Positions 10,759 to 20,403 of a stretch of DNA of 64,000 nucleotides are shown piece by piece (within the stretch, counting starts at the first letter, position 1; every line of letters begins with the position of its first letter). A model generated the notes under the pieces. It worked only from the letters and a program-made list of their open reading frames with translations, searched no databases and was not told where the DNA came from. The stretch is from positions 1-64,000 of the forward strand of contig JALSLW010000061.1 of assembly GCA_026988155.1 (NCBI GenBank). Reading direction: 5' to 3'. This stretch comes from Methylomonas sp. (GTDB lineage Bacteria > Pseudomonadota > Gammaproteobacteria > Methylococcales > Methylomonadaceae). Made by a program: the position numbers and the translations under genes.

Positions 10759-11904
10759 GTGAGTCAGTTGAGCATTGAGTCGAAAAAAAAGGGAGCTGCC
10801 AGGTCTTATCGGTTTGTTTCCGTTTTAGATAGGATGATTACCAGGGACCTGCTGAAAACGGTGATGGCCGTGCTGTCGGTGCTAGTTATTATTATAGTGA
10901 GCCGTAAATTCATTAGAGTCTTAGCGCAGGCAATTGAAGGAAAGATATCCAATGAAATTGTACTGGGTCTTCTAGGCCTGAAAATAGTGACTGCAATAGG
11001 AACCTTTTTACCTGTGGCAACTTTTATGGCAATACTGATGGTAATAGGCAGAATGTATAGAGACCAGGAAATGGCGGCTGTTGCCTCTGCCGGCGGCGGT
11101 ATTTTTACCATTTATCGTGCTGTTTTTTTATTGATATTTCCTCTTAGCCTTGTGGCAGCAGGGTTTTCCTTAATTGCTACTCCATGGGCAGAAACTAAAA
11201 TGACTCAGCTGATACATGAAGATCAGAAACACGCTGACATTAAAGGCATTGCCGCAGGGCGATTTAGTGAATATGGCCACGGCGATCTAGTGTTTTATAC
11301 CGAAGATATTTCTAAGAACAATCAGATGAAAAATGTTTTTGTACAAAATAGAACAGATGACAGCCTAGGCATTGTCAATGCTAAATATGGCAAAATAAAG
11401 CGTTTGCCTGGAGGTTTATACCTACTATTAAACCAAGGTGAGAGAATCCAGGGTGTGCCAGGAGAAAAGAATTTCATTATCGAAGAGTTTAAGGAATATG
11501 CTGTAAGGATAGAAAAGAAAGAAACACAGCTGCAGCAGGAGAGATATGAAACACCAAGCAATTTACTCTGGAGATCGGATGATCTGCTTGATATAGCAGA
11601 AATGCAGAACCGCCTATCTATTCCTTTATCTGTAATTTTTTTAAGTCTTTTGGCAGTGCCTTTGGCAAAAATATCGCCTAGAGGCGGCGTTTACGGCAGT
11701 TTAATTGTTGCTTTATTAATTTATTTTGTTTATGGAAATTTAAAGCGTGTGAGCCACAGCTGGGTTGTAAATGAGGTGATTCCCGTTTCCATGGGATATT
11801 TTGGAGTATATTTGCTTTTGCTATTATTAACAGCTTTTTTACTGCTACGGCTGTATGGCGCAAAAGGACTGCTCATGCAATTTGAGACAAGAGGGATAGC
11901 ATGA
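10759..11904 (+). CDS. lptF: LPS export ABC transporter permease LptF
   Basis: A 381-residue inner-membrane permease of the LptB2FGC exporter, which moves LPS to the periplasmic bridge. The pattern is typical: an N-terminal helix after LDRMITRDLLKTV, helices near 60-80 and 105-125, a periplasmic beta-jellyroll (about 135-270), then three C-terminal helices including RLSIPLSVIFLSLLAVPLAKISPR. The start is GTG at 10759 after a TAGGG element. The N-terminus is a little long for the family; the ATG codon 26 codons downstream would be an alternative but lacks a better ribosome site. It overlaps lptG by 4 bp (ATGA). Confidence 0.95.
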   Translation: MSQLSIESKKKGAARSYRFVSVLDRMITRDLLKTVMAVLSVLVIIIVSRKFIRVLAQAIEGKISNEIVLGLLGLKIVTAIGTFLPVATFMAILMVIGRMYRDQEMAAVASAGGGIFTIYRAVFLLIFPLSLVAAGFSLIATPWAETKMTQLIHEDQKHADIKGIAAGRFSEYGHGDLVFYTEDISKNNQMKNVFVQNRTDDSLGIVNAKYGKIKRLPGGLYLLLNQGERIQGVPGEKNFIIEEFKEYAVRIEKKETQLQQERYETPSNLLWRSDDLLDIAEMQNRLSIPLSVIFLSLLAVPLAKISPRGGVYGSLIVALLIYFVYGNLKRVSHSWVVNEVIPVSMGYFGVYLLLLLLTAFLLLRLYGAKGLLMQFETRGIA

Positions 11905-12977
11905 ACATTTTAAGCGGCTATATTGTAAAAGAGGTTTTAAAAGGTTCAGCTATTGCAATAATACTGTTATTGACCTTATTTAATTTATTTACCTTTAGTG
12001 ATGAATTAAAAGACCTGGGAAAAGGAAATTATGGAATAAAGGAAATTTTTTTATATCTCGCATTTACCTCTCCTCGGGTATTTTATGAGCTAATTCCTTC
12101 AGCGGCATTGCTTGGCAGTCTTTTCGTGGTGGGGTCAATGGCTAACAACAGAGAAATTGTTGCTATGCGGGCAGCGGGAGCCTCTATTTTCTGGGTGATT
12201 AAATCCGTTATGCAGGCAGGTGCCATCATCGTCATTATTGCTCTGCTAGTTGGCGAATTTATTGCGCCAGATGCCGAACGTAAAGCACGAATACTGAAAA
12301 CAACTGCGCAAAATAATGAAATAGTTATGCATTCTAAATCTGGCCTGTGGCTAAAAGAGGGTAACCAGTTCATTAATGTTCGAAAGATTCCACGGAAAGG
12401 AGAACTCGCAGATATTTATATTTATGAGGTAGATGGACATAACCATTTGTTCGCTGTTAAAAAAATTGATAATGCTACTTTTTCAGAGAATAATCTATGG
12501 AAAATGACGGGGGTAATAAAGTCTGAAATAGCTGCCAGTCAAATCCTTTCTAGCAGCTTTCCGACACAGGCCTGGAACACTTCAATCGACCCTGATCTAT
12601 TAAATATTGTAGTCGTTGATTCAGAAAATATGTCTCTTTATGATCTTTTTATGTATATCGATTTTCTTAAGCGGAACGACCAGAAAACACAATCATTTGA
12701 GTTGGCTTTTTGGAGCCGGCTAATCAATCCTTTTATAACCTTTGTAATGCTAATGATCTCCATTCCTTTTGTAGTAGGAGTTCAGCGTGGAATGAGTACA
12801 GGGGGCCGTATGATGATAGGGGGCATCATTGGAATGACATTTAATATATTTGATAAAATAGCAGGGTATGTAGGGCTCGTCTATGGCTATGATCCAATGA
12901 TTATGGCGGTTTTGCCAAGTACTATCGTTTTTCTCTCTGCTCTGTATGCAGTGAAAAAGACAGTAGCCGCCTCCTAA
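11901..12977 (+). CDS. lptG: LPS export ABC transporter permease LptG
   Basis: A 358-residue partner of LptF, with the same layout of helices flanking a periplasmic jellyroll domain (about 130-260). The N-terminus MNILSGYIVKEVLKGS and the inner-membrane motif SAALLGSLFVVGSMANNREIVAMRAAGAS are characteristic. Near the C-terminus come a coupling region, ELAFWSRLINPF, and the closing helices. Translation is coupled to lptF by the ATGA overlap. The stop codon lies inside the loop of the following terminator hairpin. Confidence 0.95.
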   Translation: MNILSGYIVKEVLKGSAIAIILLLTLFNLFTFSDELKDLGKGNYGIKEIFLYLAFTSPRVFYELIPSAALLGSLFVVGSMANNREIVAMRAAGASIFWVIKSVMQAGAIIVIIALLVGEFIAPDAERKARILKTTAQNNEIVMHSKSGLWLKEGNQFINVRKIPRKGELADIYIYEVDGHNHLFAVKKIDNATFSENNLWKMTGVIKSEIAASQILSSSFPTQAWNTSIDPDLLNIVVVDSENMSLYDLFMYIDFLKRNDQKTQSFELAFWSRLINPFITFVMLMISIPFVVGVQRGMSTGGRMMIGGIIGMTFNIFDKIAGYVGLVYGYDPMIMAVLPSTIVFLSALYAVKKTVAAS

Positions 12978-12997
12978 AGAAGCAGAGGCGGCTTTTT
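12965..12997 (+). terminator. Terminator of the lptFG operon, spanning the stop codon
   Basis: A 9-bp perfect G+C-rich stem (AGCCGCCTC / GAGGCGGCT) is followed by TTTT. The left arm codes for the last residues of LptG and the TAA stop (12975-12977) is in the 11-nt loop. Confidence 0.85.
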
Positions 12998-13008
12998 CTG
13001 AAAATTTA

Positions 13009-13401
13009 TTATCGTTCCATAAAATAATATAAAAATTTACAATGTAAAATCATTGTTTTTTCAGTTTTGTCAGTTACACGACAAGTTTCATACTTTTCGA
13101 TGCCTGGCTTAAATTGCTTTTTAATCGCGCCGTCTTCAATCGAATATTTCACATTAATATTCATAGCGCCTGTTCTGTTGCGTGCATCAGTTGCAATAGT
13201 ATTTAAGACACCATCTTTTTTAAAATCCCAGGTTATGCTTAGGGGCGTTTTTGTCTTGTGTTTGGCAGCAGCTTCGGCCGTTAACTTCCATTTACCAAGA
13301 ATTGACGAATTATCGTCTAATGGTATAGTTTTTTCTTTTGCATATGCAGAGAACGCGAAAAATGCAGTCGCTAGAAGTAAAAATTTTATTGTTTTTTTCA
13401 T
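13009..13401 (-). CDS. Small secreted protein of unknown function
   Basis: 130 residues. The ATG at 13401 has GGAG 9 nt upstream and opens a clear signal peptide (MKKTIKFLLLATAFFAFSAYA). The mature part contains ILGKWKLTAEAAAKHKT and ITWDFKKDGVLNT, with one central and one C-terminal Cys. This resembles small lipocalin-like or copper-resistance-type 'ligand-binding beta barrel' proteins that measure deviations from a 'GKW...' motif, but the resemblance is weak. Its stop faces the lptFG terminator. No function assigned. Confidence 0.7.
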   Translation of the reverse strand: MKKTIKFLLLATAFFAFSAYAKEKTIPLDDNSSILGKWKLTAEAAAKHKTKTPLSITWDFKKDGVLNTIATDARNRTGAMNINVKYSIEDGAIKKQFKPGIEKYETCRVTDKTEKTMILHCKFLYYFMER

Positions 13402-13628
13402 AGGTTTGAGCTCCAAGCCAAATGCTATGCGAAGTTATCTCGCGAAGCATAAATGCGTTAAATTAAGAGTACTTGAGTATAGCATAGTGTTGTATGAACT
13501 CTAGCTGAATTCCAGCCTTTATCATATGTATTAAAATTAACAGTTGCTGATGAAAAATTAATGTATTAGAGTTACATCTGCAACATGTCCATTATAATAT
13601 AATAAAAAACTAACTTAAAGGTGGGATT

Positions 13629-13979
13629 ATGAAATTTAAAATTGCTTTAATCACTATGTTATTTGTACTTTCCTCTCAGTCATTTGCAAAAAGTACTGAT
13701 GAATGGGTTTATGAATCAATTACTGGCGACCTTAAACAGACCCCAGGCTGTAAGGATAAGGCCACAGCAGCTAAAAAAGCATCATCAGGCCAGCGTTTTA
13801 AAAAATATGCAAAACTGCTGTGTGGCTCTAAAGGCTATGGCTGGGCTATTGACAAGGTTACAGATAAAGGCAAGCTAGTTTGTGAAGCTTGTGAGGGCGA
13901 GTACGAAGGCCAAGAAAAATATCGCTGTCATATGGAAGATGTTGTTGTCCAATGCAAGCAAGTCGCGAGAGGGTTTTAA
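13629..13979 (+). CDS. Small Cys-rich periplasmic protein of unknown function
   Basis: 116 residues, preceded by AGGTGG 5-6 nt before ATG. A signal peptide (MKFKIALITMLFVLSSQSFA) ends at about residue 20. The mature part has six Cys (PGC, LLC, LVC, EAC, RC, VQC), an even number consistent with three disulfides made in the periplasm. A basic stretch, KDKATAAKKASSGQRFKKYAK, lies after the first Cys. A TATAAT sits at 13593-13598. It is a single gene ended by a nested hairpin. The family was not recognised. Confidence 0.75.
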   Translation: MKFKIALITMLFVLSSQSFAKSTDEWVYESITGDLKQTPGCKDKATAAKKASSGQRFKKYAKLLCGSKGYGWAIDKVTDKGKLVCEACEGEYEGQEKYRCHMEDVVVQCKQVARGF

Positions 13980-14001
13980 ATTATAAATCTGCTATAAATG
14001 T

Positions 14002-14050
14002 AGACTGGGTGGGTTATTTATTTTTAGGCGCCTAAAGAAAAGCCCAGTCT
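14002..14050. terminator. Nested bidirectional hairpin between convergent genes
   Basis: Outer stem AGACTGGG (14002-14009) / CCCAGTCT (14043-14050). Inside it is a 14-bp perfect palindrome, TTTAGGCGCCTAAA (14023-14036). It separates two genes that end toward each other. The left arm includes GGTGGGTTATTTA (14008-14020), a 13-mer that recurs at 27444-27456. Confidence 0.6.
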
Positions 14051-14063
14051 GCAACTTCAACGA

Positions 14064-14525
14064 TCATAGGCTTGAGCGTTGCTGATCAAAAAACAAACCT
14101 GTTTTTGAAAGGTGGTCATGCCAGGTAAGCCTTTTTTTATCCACAATTTTCCATAAAAATCCCAAACCCACAGCCCCCCAAGAAATAAAGGCCAGCAAAA
14201 AGCGTTTAAAAGCTATAGGCCAGCTAATAGGCTGATAATCCAAAGTCTGAAGTTTTATTTTCCAAGTTTTCATGCCCAATGTTTGTCCGCCATGCGTCCA
14301 AAACCAGCCATAATAAAGAAAACTGACAAGAAAAATGTAGACGGGGAAAAAAAACTGTGCCGATGTAAATGCTTCACCGTTATTTAGAGGCAAAATAATT
14401 GCCGTTGCTAGAAACAGCAGGGCGAGCAATAGCAACGCATCATAGGCAATGATTGCCATATGGCGAAAGAAACCAGGCGAGAGCATCTCCTCTTTACCTA
14501 GTCTCTTTTTATCTGAGATAGTCAA
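14064..14525 (-). CDS. RDD family membrane protein
   Basis: About 153 residues, with three hydrophobic helices: AYDALLLLALLFLATAIIL, FFPVYIFLVSFLYYGWFW and a C-terminal AFKRFLLAFISWGAVGLGFLW. The motifs GQTLGMKTWKIKLQT and, near the C-terminus, DKKRLTWHDHLSKT are typical of the RDD family. RDD proteins are small inner-membrane proteins, some linked to ion transport; function here is unknown. The longest frame uses a TTG directly after the previous stop; the ATG 13 codons in (MLSPGFF) with an upstream AGG is an equally good start. Confidence 0.88.
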   Translation of the reverse strand: MTISDKKRLGKEEMLSPGFFRHMAIIAYDALLLLALLFLATAIILPLNNGEAFTSAQFFFPVYIFLVSFLYYGWFWTHGGQTLGMKTWKIKLQTLDYQPISWPIAFKRFLLAFISWGAVGLGFLWKIVDKKRLTWHDHLSKTGLFFDQQRSSL

Positions 14526-14705
14526 TTAATTTTTGAATAAAGCCATTTTTTGTCCATAATACATACTCATCCCAATTAATGCGGCCATCATGACCAGAGA
14601 AAAAGCAAACGGTGGCTTATGAAGAAGAAGTATGGCTAAGTCAGCCACATACAGGCTGGTTAAAAAAGGCTGATCAATCAAACCTTTAATGATTTTTTTG
14701 AACAT
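14526..14705 (-). CDS. Small two-helix membrane protein, unknown
   Basis: 59 residues from ATG 14705, which has GGAG 6 nt upstream. Two hydrophobic stretches (SLYVADLAILLLH and FAFSLVMMAALIGMSMYYG) suggest a hairpin in the inner membrane. Its stop abuts the first possible codon of the RDD gene, so the two form an operon. No family was recognised. Confidence 0.6.
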   Translation of the reverse strand: MFKKIIKGLIDQPFLTSLYVADLAILLLHKPPFAFSLVMMAALIGMSMYYGQKMALFKN

Positions 14706-14933
14706 GGAACTCTCCAAAATAGTAGCAACAGATTACAATATTTGCACTGTTCCCATTAGATAACTAATAAATGTCGAGTGATTCTACTATATTAAAGTAG
14801 CCTATGTAAAAAAAAGCGGTTGGCTGGGATGAAATCAGGTGAAGTGATATGATAAGAGAAAAATTTTTAGTCTTACCGTAAACAACATTTATAAGCACTG
14901 AATTTATATAATAAAAATAAGGGAATAAAAGTC

Positions 14934-16304
14934 ATTTTAAATTTTTTCAAAAAAATATTCAGCACTGATGCCAAGGGTGATACAAAAACGCCCGATGATG
15001 AAAATAGCCAAGAAAGAGCTATTTTATATGCTCGCTCTGAGCATAATGTTTCACGCTCGCAAATGAGTAAAAATGCTGTTAACGTTTTAAATAAACTGAA
15101 TAAAGCAGGGTATGACGCCTATCTGGTTGGCGGCTGTGTCCGAGACTTGCTGCTGGGGTACGAACCAAAAGATTTTGACGTGGCAACCGATGCCAGTCCC
15201 GAGCAGGTAAAAAAAGTTTTTCGCAATTGCCGGCTGATAGGGCGCAGATTCCGGCTTGCCCATGTTTTTTTTGGCCGTGAAATTATTGAAGTTGCAACAT
15301 TTCGCAGCTCAAATAGTGATGATAACAAAGATCAAAAAGTCCATGAAGATGGGCGCCTGTTGCGGGACAATGTTTTTGGCAGTATTGAAGATGATGTTTG
15401 GCGCAGGGATTTCACTGTAAATGCTTTGTATTATAACATTCGCGATTTTTCTATTATCGACTATACTGGCGGAATGGATGACCACACGGCAGGCATCCTA
15501 AAATTAATAGGCGACCCAGCGACCCGTTACCGAGAAGACCCTGTAAGAATGCTTAGGGCCGTAAGATTTGCAGTCAAACTCGGGTTTTCTTTAGACCAAG
15601 CAACTGAAAAACCAATTTTTGAATTAGCACCTTTGCTAAAAGGAATTCCCGCAGCCCGCTTATATGATGAAACATTAAAAATGTTTTTATCTGGCAAAGG
15701 TATCCAGGCTTTTGAAATGCTGAGACATTATGGCTTATTTAAAAACCTATTCCCCCAATCTGACCATTGTTTAAACAGTGAACAAAACAACTTCCCCCGC
15801 ATTTTTATAGCCAAAGCGCTAGAAAATTCGGATAAGCGTATAGCTGACGGCAAAAGTGTAACTCCTTACTTTTTAATGGCAGCCTTTTTATGGGAAGCAG
15901 TGCAGGGAGCAGCAAAGGAACAAATGCGTGGGGGAGATGATGAAAGCATCGCCTATCAGCATGCAGCCAGCAAAGTACTCTCTGCACAGGTAAAAAGCAT
16001 TTCTATTCCAAAGCGGGTAACACAATCTATGCGGGAAGTTTGGCTATTGCAATTGCGCTTTGAAAAACGCATTGGCGGCCGGCCCTTTCGGCTGTTAGGC
16101 CACCCAAGATTCAGGGCCGCTTATGATTTTTTGCTGCTACGGGCTGAAACGGGTGGTGCTGACAGTAAAGTGGCGGAATGGTGGACAAAATTTCAGGAAG
16201 CCAGCGATGCAGAACAAAAGAAAATGACGCGCCCGCCAAGGAAGAGCAAAAGTAAAGCCAAGACAAAAGCAAAAAACAAAAAAATAAAAAGTGACAATGG
16301 TTGA
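14934..16304 (+). CDS. pcnB: Poly(A) polymerase I, apparent AUU start
   Basis: 456 residues if read from ATT at 14934. The enzyme adds 3' poly(A) tails that promote RNA decay. The nucleotidyltransferase motif LVGGCVRDLLLG (64-75) and catalytic DxD (D80, D82 in DFDVATD) are clear. RNA-binding domains follow, then a basic tail (RKSKSKAKTKAKNKK). The first in-frame ATG is at 15063, but the residues before it (ILYARSEHNVSRSQ) match the conserved PcnB stretch preceding the first helix. Between the stop at 14892 and 15063 there is no ATG, GTG or TTG. ATT has AGGG 10 nt upstream. E. coli pcnB is known to start at AUU. folK overlaps its end. Confidence 0.9.
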   Translation: MLNFFKKIFSTDAKGDTKTPDDENSQERAILYARSEHNVSRSQMSKNAVNVLNKLNKAGYDAYLVGGCVRDLLLGYEPKDFDVATDASPEQVKKVFRNCRLIGRRFRLAHVFFGREIIEVATFRSSNSDDNKDQKVHEDGRLLRDNVFGSIEDDVWRRDFTVNALYYNIRDFSIIDYTGGMDDHTAGILKLIGDPATRYREDPVRMLRAVRFAVKLGFSLDQATEKPIFELAPLLKGIPAARLYDETLKMFLSGKGIQAFEMLRHYGLFKNLFPQSDHCLNSEQNNFPRIFIAKALENSDKRIADGKSVTPYFLMAAFLWEAVQGAAKEQMRGGDDESIAYQHAASKVLSAQVKSISIPKRVTQSMREVWLLQLRFEKRIGGRPFRLLGHPRFRAAYDFLLLRAETGGADSKVAEWWTKFQEASDAEQKKMTRPPRKSKSKAKTKAKNKKIKSDNG

Positions 16305-16782
16305 TGTTTATATCGGCCTGGGGAGCAACTTAAAAGCCCCGGCAGAAAAAATCCTGCAAGCTCGAAACAGTATTGCTGATCAGTCAAAGATGACAGAGCT
16401 TAGTTTTTCCAGTTTATATAGCAGCCCTCCTATGGGACCGAAAGATCAGCCAGACTATGTTAATGCAGTTATCTGTATTCGGACAGATTTATCCGCCATT
16501 GAACTTTTAAGAGCACTGCAAAAAATTGAAAATGATTTTGGTCGCGATAGAACAGTTGAGCGATGGGGGGCAAGGACATTAGATCTTGATATTTTATTAT
16601 ATGGAGATCAGCAAATTGAACACCCTGACTTGAAGGTACCTCATATTGGATTATCGAATCGGGCATTTGTCTTACATCCATTACAGGAAATAGTATCTGA
16701 AGATATGATAATTCCAGGAAAGGGAGAAATCAAACATTTAGTTTCACAATGTCCTCTAGATGGTTTGGAGAAAATAAACTAA
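16297..16782 (+). CDS. folK: 6-hydroxymethyl-dihydropterin pyrophosphokinase (HPPK)
   Basis: 161 residues. It transfers pyrophosphate from ATP to 6-hydroxymethyl-7,8-dihydropterin in folate synthesis. The opening VYIGLGSNL and the HPPK signature RWGARTLDLDILLYG are both present, plus the closing HPLQEI. The ATG at 16297 overlaps the end of pcnB by 8 bp; a GTG two codons earlier is possible. pcnB-folK-panB-panC is a standard gammaproteobacterial order. Confidence 0.95.
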   Translation: MVDVYIGLGSNLKAPAEKILQARNSIADQSKMTELSFSSLYSSPPMGPKDQPDYVNAVICIRTDLSAIELLRALQKIENDFGRDRTVERWGARTLDLDILLYGDQQIEHPDLKVPHIGLSNRAFVLHPLQEIVSEDMIIPGKGEIKHLVSQCPLDGLEKIN

Positions 16783-17582
16783 TGGCTGTAGATGAAAAAG
16801 CAGTTTCAATACTTGATTTGCTTGCAATGAAGCAGATGGGTGAAAAAATTTCCTGTTTAACAGCTTATGATGCAAGTTTTAGTCAACTGATAGACCAGGC
16901 AGGAGTAGATGTTATGCTGGTTGGCGACTCTCTCGGGATGGTTATTCAGGGCAAGATAACAACGGTTTCAGTGTCTGTTGATGAAATGGTCTATCATACG
17001 CAATGTGTAGCCAATGCCCGAAAACGTGCTTTTGTTATCGCTGATTTACCCTTCTTAAGCTATGGTACCGCCGAAATGGCAATGAAAAATGCGGCTAAAC
17101 TGATGCAGTCGGCTGGCGCTCAGATGATAAAACTGGAAGGCGCACATCTAAATATTATTAAGTATCTAGTTGAATTCGGTGTACCAGTCTGTGCCCATTT
17201 AGGATTGCTGCCGCAATCGATTAACCAGCTAGGAACCTATAAAGTTCAGGGCAAAACACGGCAAGATGCAGAAAAAATAGCAGAAGACGCTGTAAAAGTT
17301 GAGCAGGCCGGAGCTAGCTTATTGATTTTAGAATGCATTCCAGCCGATTTGGCTGCAGAAATATCAAAAAGCCTGAGCATTCCAGTTATTGGCATTGGCG
17401 CAGGCATTTACTGTGATGGTCAAGTATTAGTGCTATATGACATGCTAGGTATAAGCTTAGGTAAACGGCCAAAATTCTCTCATAATTTTATGCAAACAGC
17501 CAACAACATCCCCAGCGCTATTCAGCAGTATCACCAGGCAGTTAAACTGTCTAAATTCCCAACAGCCCAGCACAGCTACTGA
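16782..17582 (+). CDS. panB: 3-methyl-2-oxobutanoate hydroxymethyltransferase
   Basis: 266 residues, first committed step of pantothenate synthesis: hydroxymethyl transfer from methylene-THF to alpha-ketoisovalerate. Visible motifs are LTAYDASFSQLIDQAG, VDVMLVGDSLGMV (metal and substrate site) and GIGAGIYCDGQVLVLYD. The chosen ATG overlaps the folK stop (TAATG) and has GGAG 11 nt upstream; an in-frame ATG at 16749 lies within folK and would add residues foreign to the family. Length matches E. coli PanB (264). Confidence 0.97.
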   Translation: MAVDEKAVSILDLLAMKQMGEKISCLTAYDASFSQLIDQAGVDVMLVGDSLGMVIQGKITTVSVSVDEMVYHTQCVANARKRAFVIADLPFLSYGTAEMAMKNAAKLMQSAGAQMIKLEGAHLNIIKYLVEFGVPVCAHLGLLPQSINQLGTYKVQGKTRQDAEKIAEDAVKVEQAGASLLILECIPADLAAEISKSLSIPVIGIGAGIYCDGQVLVLYDMLGISLGKRPKFSHNFMQTANNIPSAIQQYHQAVKLSKFPTAQHSY

Positions 17583-17587
17583 GCATT

Positions 17588-18451
17588 ATGGAAAAAGTCA
17601 CAAAAATCATCGAATTAAGACATAAAGTGGGTCTTTGGCGTGCACAGGGACTGAGCATTGCTTTTGTCCCCACTATGGGAAACCTGCATGCCGGACATAT
17701 AAAGCTAGTCACTGAAGCAAAAAAAAAAGCCGATAAGGTAATTGTTAGCCTATTTATTAATCCCTCCCAATTCGGCGCAGGTGAAGACTTTGAAGGCTAC
17801 CCCAGAACTGAGCAGGCAGACCAGGAAAAGTTAGAGCAGGCATCAGCAAATTTGCTATTTGCCCCCACAGTTATGGAAATTTATCCCAATAAAGCTGAAG
17901 CAACAACTGTTTCTGTTGGAGAGCTGGCCACATTACATTGCGGCGCGCACAGACCTGGACATTTTGACGGTGTTTCAACCGTAGTCAGCAAGTTATTCAA
18001 CATAGTTCAGCCCGATATTGCACTATTTGGTGCAAAGGATTTTCAGCAATTGGCTGTGATAAGGAAAATGATTCAGGATTTGAATATCCCTGTGACCATT
18101 TTTTCTGTTGCAACAGAAAGAGAAAGCGATGGCCTGGCGATGAGTTCTCGCAACAGCTATCTGACTGAACAGCAAAGAGCCATTGCTCCTGAACTCTACC
18201 AATCGCTATGCAGGGCAAAAGATCTTGTAAAGCAGGGACAGCTAAATTTTCACACTATTGAAAAGGCACAAAAAAATCAACTGCAGGAATCAGGCTTTCA
18301 AGTCGATTATTTCTCTATTTGCAAGGCATCCGATTTGCGAGCAGCAACAAAAAATGACAATGACCTAGTGATACTGGTCGCTGCTAGGCTGGGGAAACCT
18401 CGCCTCATTGATAACATCTGCTTTTCAAAAAAGTCTCAACTTATTTCTTGA
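17588..18451 (+). CDS. panC: Pantothenate synthetase
   Basis: 287 residues; joins pantoate and beta-alanine using ATP. It has the nucleotidyl-transferase motif PTMGNLHAGHIKLV, VSLFINPSQFG, and the second ATP-site run FGAKDFQQLAVIRKM with DGLAMSSRN. It lies 5 bp after panB. Product and partner are consistent: PanD, which supplies beta-alanine, lies 2 kb downstream beyond the mscS gene. Confidence 0.97.
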   Translation: MEKVTKIIELRHKVGLWRAQGLSIAFVPTMGNLHAGHIKLVTEAKKKADKVIVSLFINPSQFGAGEDFEGYPRTEQADQEKLEQASANLLFAPTVMEIYPNKAEATTVSVGELATLHCGAHRPGHFDGVSTVVSKLFNIVQPDIALFGAKDFQQLAVIRKMIQDLNIPVTIFSVATERESDGLAMSSRNSYLTEQQRAIAPELYQSLCRAKDLVKQGQLNFHTIEKAQKNQLQESGFQVDYFSICKASDLRAATKNDNDLVILVAARLGKPRLIDNICFSKKSQLIS

Positions 18452-18467
18452 TCCTATAAATTCAAGT

Positions 18468-20342
18468 ATGGTTTTCAAATCGATTAAAAACATCAAAATA
18501 GCCGTTCTTTTTTTAGTTTTGCTATTAAACGCCTCTTCTCTTTTAGCTATATCAAATCAACAGGAGATTATAGAGACCGTTGATTTAATAAAGGCTATTA
18601 ATGCTCAATTGCTAATCAAAGCTGATGATAAATCCATTAACAAACTTCTGGAAACAAAAAATATTACTCTAGAAAAGTTAATAAAACAGCTGAAAGCAGA
18701 ATCAAATGCCAAACTCCCCTCCAAGGACATCAAAAGAAAACTGGATTTTTTACAGTCCCGCATAACTATAAACACGGAAAGAGGCAATAATTACGCGGTT
18801 TTACGGGATAAAATAAAATTAAAAACACTGCGGGTTGACTTGGAGCTTAGGCAATATCTTGAATATTTAATTGAGGCATCCAATAATTATCAGTCAATTG
18901 AGTCAGTTATTGCGACATCTCAAAAAAAACTAGACCGCCTTTTAAAGACGGTTAAGGAATTAGCCCTGCCGAATGACAAAACCGGCAGCCCCGTGCTTGA
19001 TGAAGCGCGAGAAAACCATAAGCTTTTTTTACAGACAAGTGGCAGTTATCGAGATATTTTAAGCTATGTAATTAATAACCCCAGACAAATTGTTTCATCG
19101 CACTGGTTTCAAGAGTTTTCGCTGCTATCCGCAATTTCTTACATTAATCACTTCGATTTAGCGCATTCCATTAATAATAAACTTGCACCGTTTAAAATAG
19201 ATGTTGGGGGAGTTGCCCTTTCATTTCTAATTATGCTTTTAGTTTATTTTAGTTATCCATTTGTTTTTAGTTGTACCCGCTGGTGTGTAGAAAATTTTAT
19301 TATTGATAAAGAAGAGGAGCAGCAAGAGCTAATCTATCACGAGATCAGAACGCCCGCCCGTACCTTACTGATCTTTTTTGGCATTAATCTCAGTGCCTAT
19401 GCACTTTTTTACAAAACGGATTATCGCTCTTCTTTAGAAGGCGTGTCTTTCATTATATATAGCCTTATCTTCATTTGGCTATTATTCAGAATTGTTGATA
19501 GCTTTGTTTTAGTTCAAATCGAAAAGTTAACCAGTTCAAATAAAGAATTAAGAAAAGAACTGTTTAATCTTGCAGTGAAAGTGGCAAAGGGACTTATAGT
19601 TATCATTATTTTAGGCTTCGGTTTGAGCCATTTTGGAATAAGCCTGACTGCAATTATATCGACTCTAGGAGTTGGAGGTTTAGCCTTTGCTTTAGCTGCA
19701 AAAGACACGTTATCCAATTTATTTGGCGGTATGACCATACTGTTTGATAATGTTTTCAGAATGGGCGACTGGATTAAATTGGGAGATGTAGAAGGAACCG
19801 TAGCAGAAATAGGTTTGCGCAGTACAACAATACGTACCTTTGATAATGCTTTAATTACAATTCCCAACTCTGTTGTTTCAGTCTCTAGCGTTATGAACTG
19901 GAACCGCCGGGCAATTGGCCGGCGCATAAAAATGTACATCGGCATCACCTATGAGAGCGATATGGACAATATTCGCCAGGCATTGGATGACATTAGAGAT
20001 ATGCTAAAAAATCATCCGGATATAGCAAATCCCCATCAAAAAATAACCAGAAAAAAACGGGGGTTTAAATTTTCCTCAGAAGAAGATACACACGGAATAA
20101 AATCAACCCAGCTGGTTTTTATGGATAGATATAATGATTTTTCCATCGACATATTAATATATTGCTTTACCAGAACAGTTAACTGGGCTGAGTGGCTAGC
20201 AGTAAAAGAAGATGTTCTTTTTAAGATAGCGGATATATTGAAGAATAATGATTTAGAATTTGCCTACCCAACACAAGTAAGAATCATCAGGCCGGAAAAC
20301 CGCACAGAGCTAAGCGAACAACTGTCAGGCAAACAGCTTTAA
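18468..20342 (+). CDS. MscS-family mechanosensitive channel, large form
   Basis: 624 residues from ATG 18468, which opens a signal peptide ([27 protein letters not shown]). A helical periplasmic domain (about 30-240) comes first. About four membrane helices follow, the last being the pore helix ([22 protein letters not shown]). The cytoplasmic MscS beta domain follows ([32 protein letters not shown]...[15 protein letters not shown]). An upstream ATG at 18408 lies inside panC and would spoil the signal sequence. It resembles MscK/YbdG-type enlarged channels. Sitting between panC and panD is probably only an operon passenger position. Confidence 0.9.
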   Translation: MVFKSIKNIKIAVLFLVLLLNASSLLAISNQQEIIETVDLIKAINAQLLIKADDKSINKLLETKNITLEKLIKQLKAESNAKLPSKDIKRKLDFLQSRITINTERGNNYAVLRDKIKLKTLRVDLELRQYLEYLIEASNNYQSIESVIATSQKKLDRLLKTVKELALPNDKTGSPVLDEARENHKLFLQTSGSYRDILSYVINNPRQIVSSHWFQEFSLLSAISYINHFDLAHSINNKLAPFKIDVGGVALSFLIMLLVYFSYPFVFSCTRWCVENFIIDKEEEQQELIYHEIRTPARTLLIFFGINLSAYALFYKTDYRSSLEGVSFIIYSLIFIWLLFRIVDSFVLVQIEKLTSSNKELRKELFNLAVKVAKGLIVIIILGFGLSHFGISLTAIISTLGVGGLAFALAAKDTLSNLFGGMTILFDNVFRMGDWIKLGDVEGTVAEIGLRSTTIRTFDNALITIPNSVVSVSSVMNWNRRAIGRRIKMYIGITYESDMDNIRQALDDIRDMLKNHPDIANPHQKITRKKRGFKFSSEEDTHGIKSTQLVFMDRYNDFSIDILIYCFTRTVNWAEWLAVKEDVLFKIADILKNNDLEFAYPTQVRIIRPENRTELSEQLSGKQL

Positions 20343-20403
20343 TTTTGAAAGGATAGCTTATTTCGGTATAATGTCCCGCTCTCAAGTTTTAAGATTTATT
20401 TAT

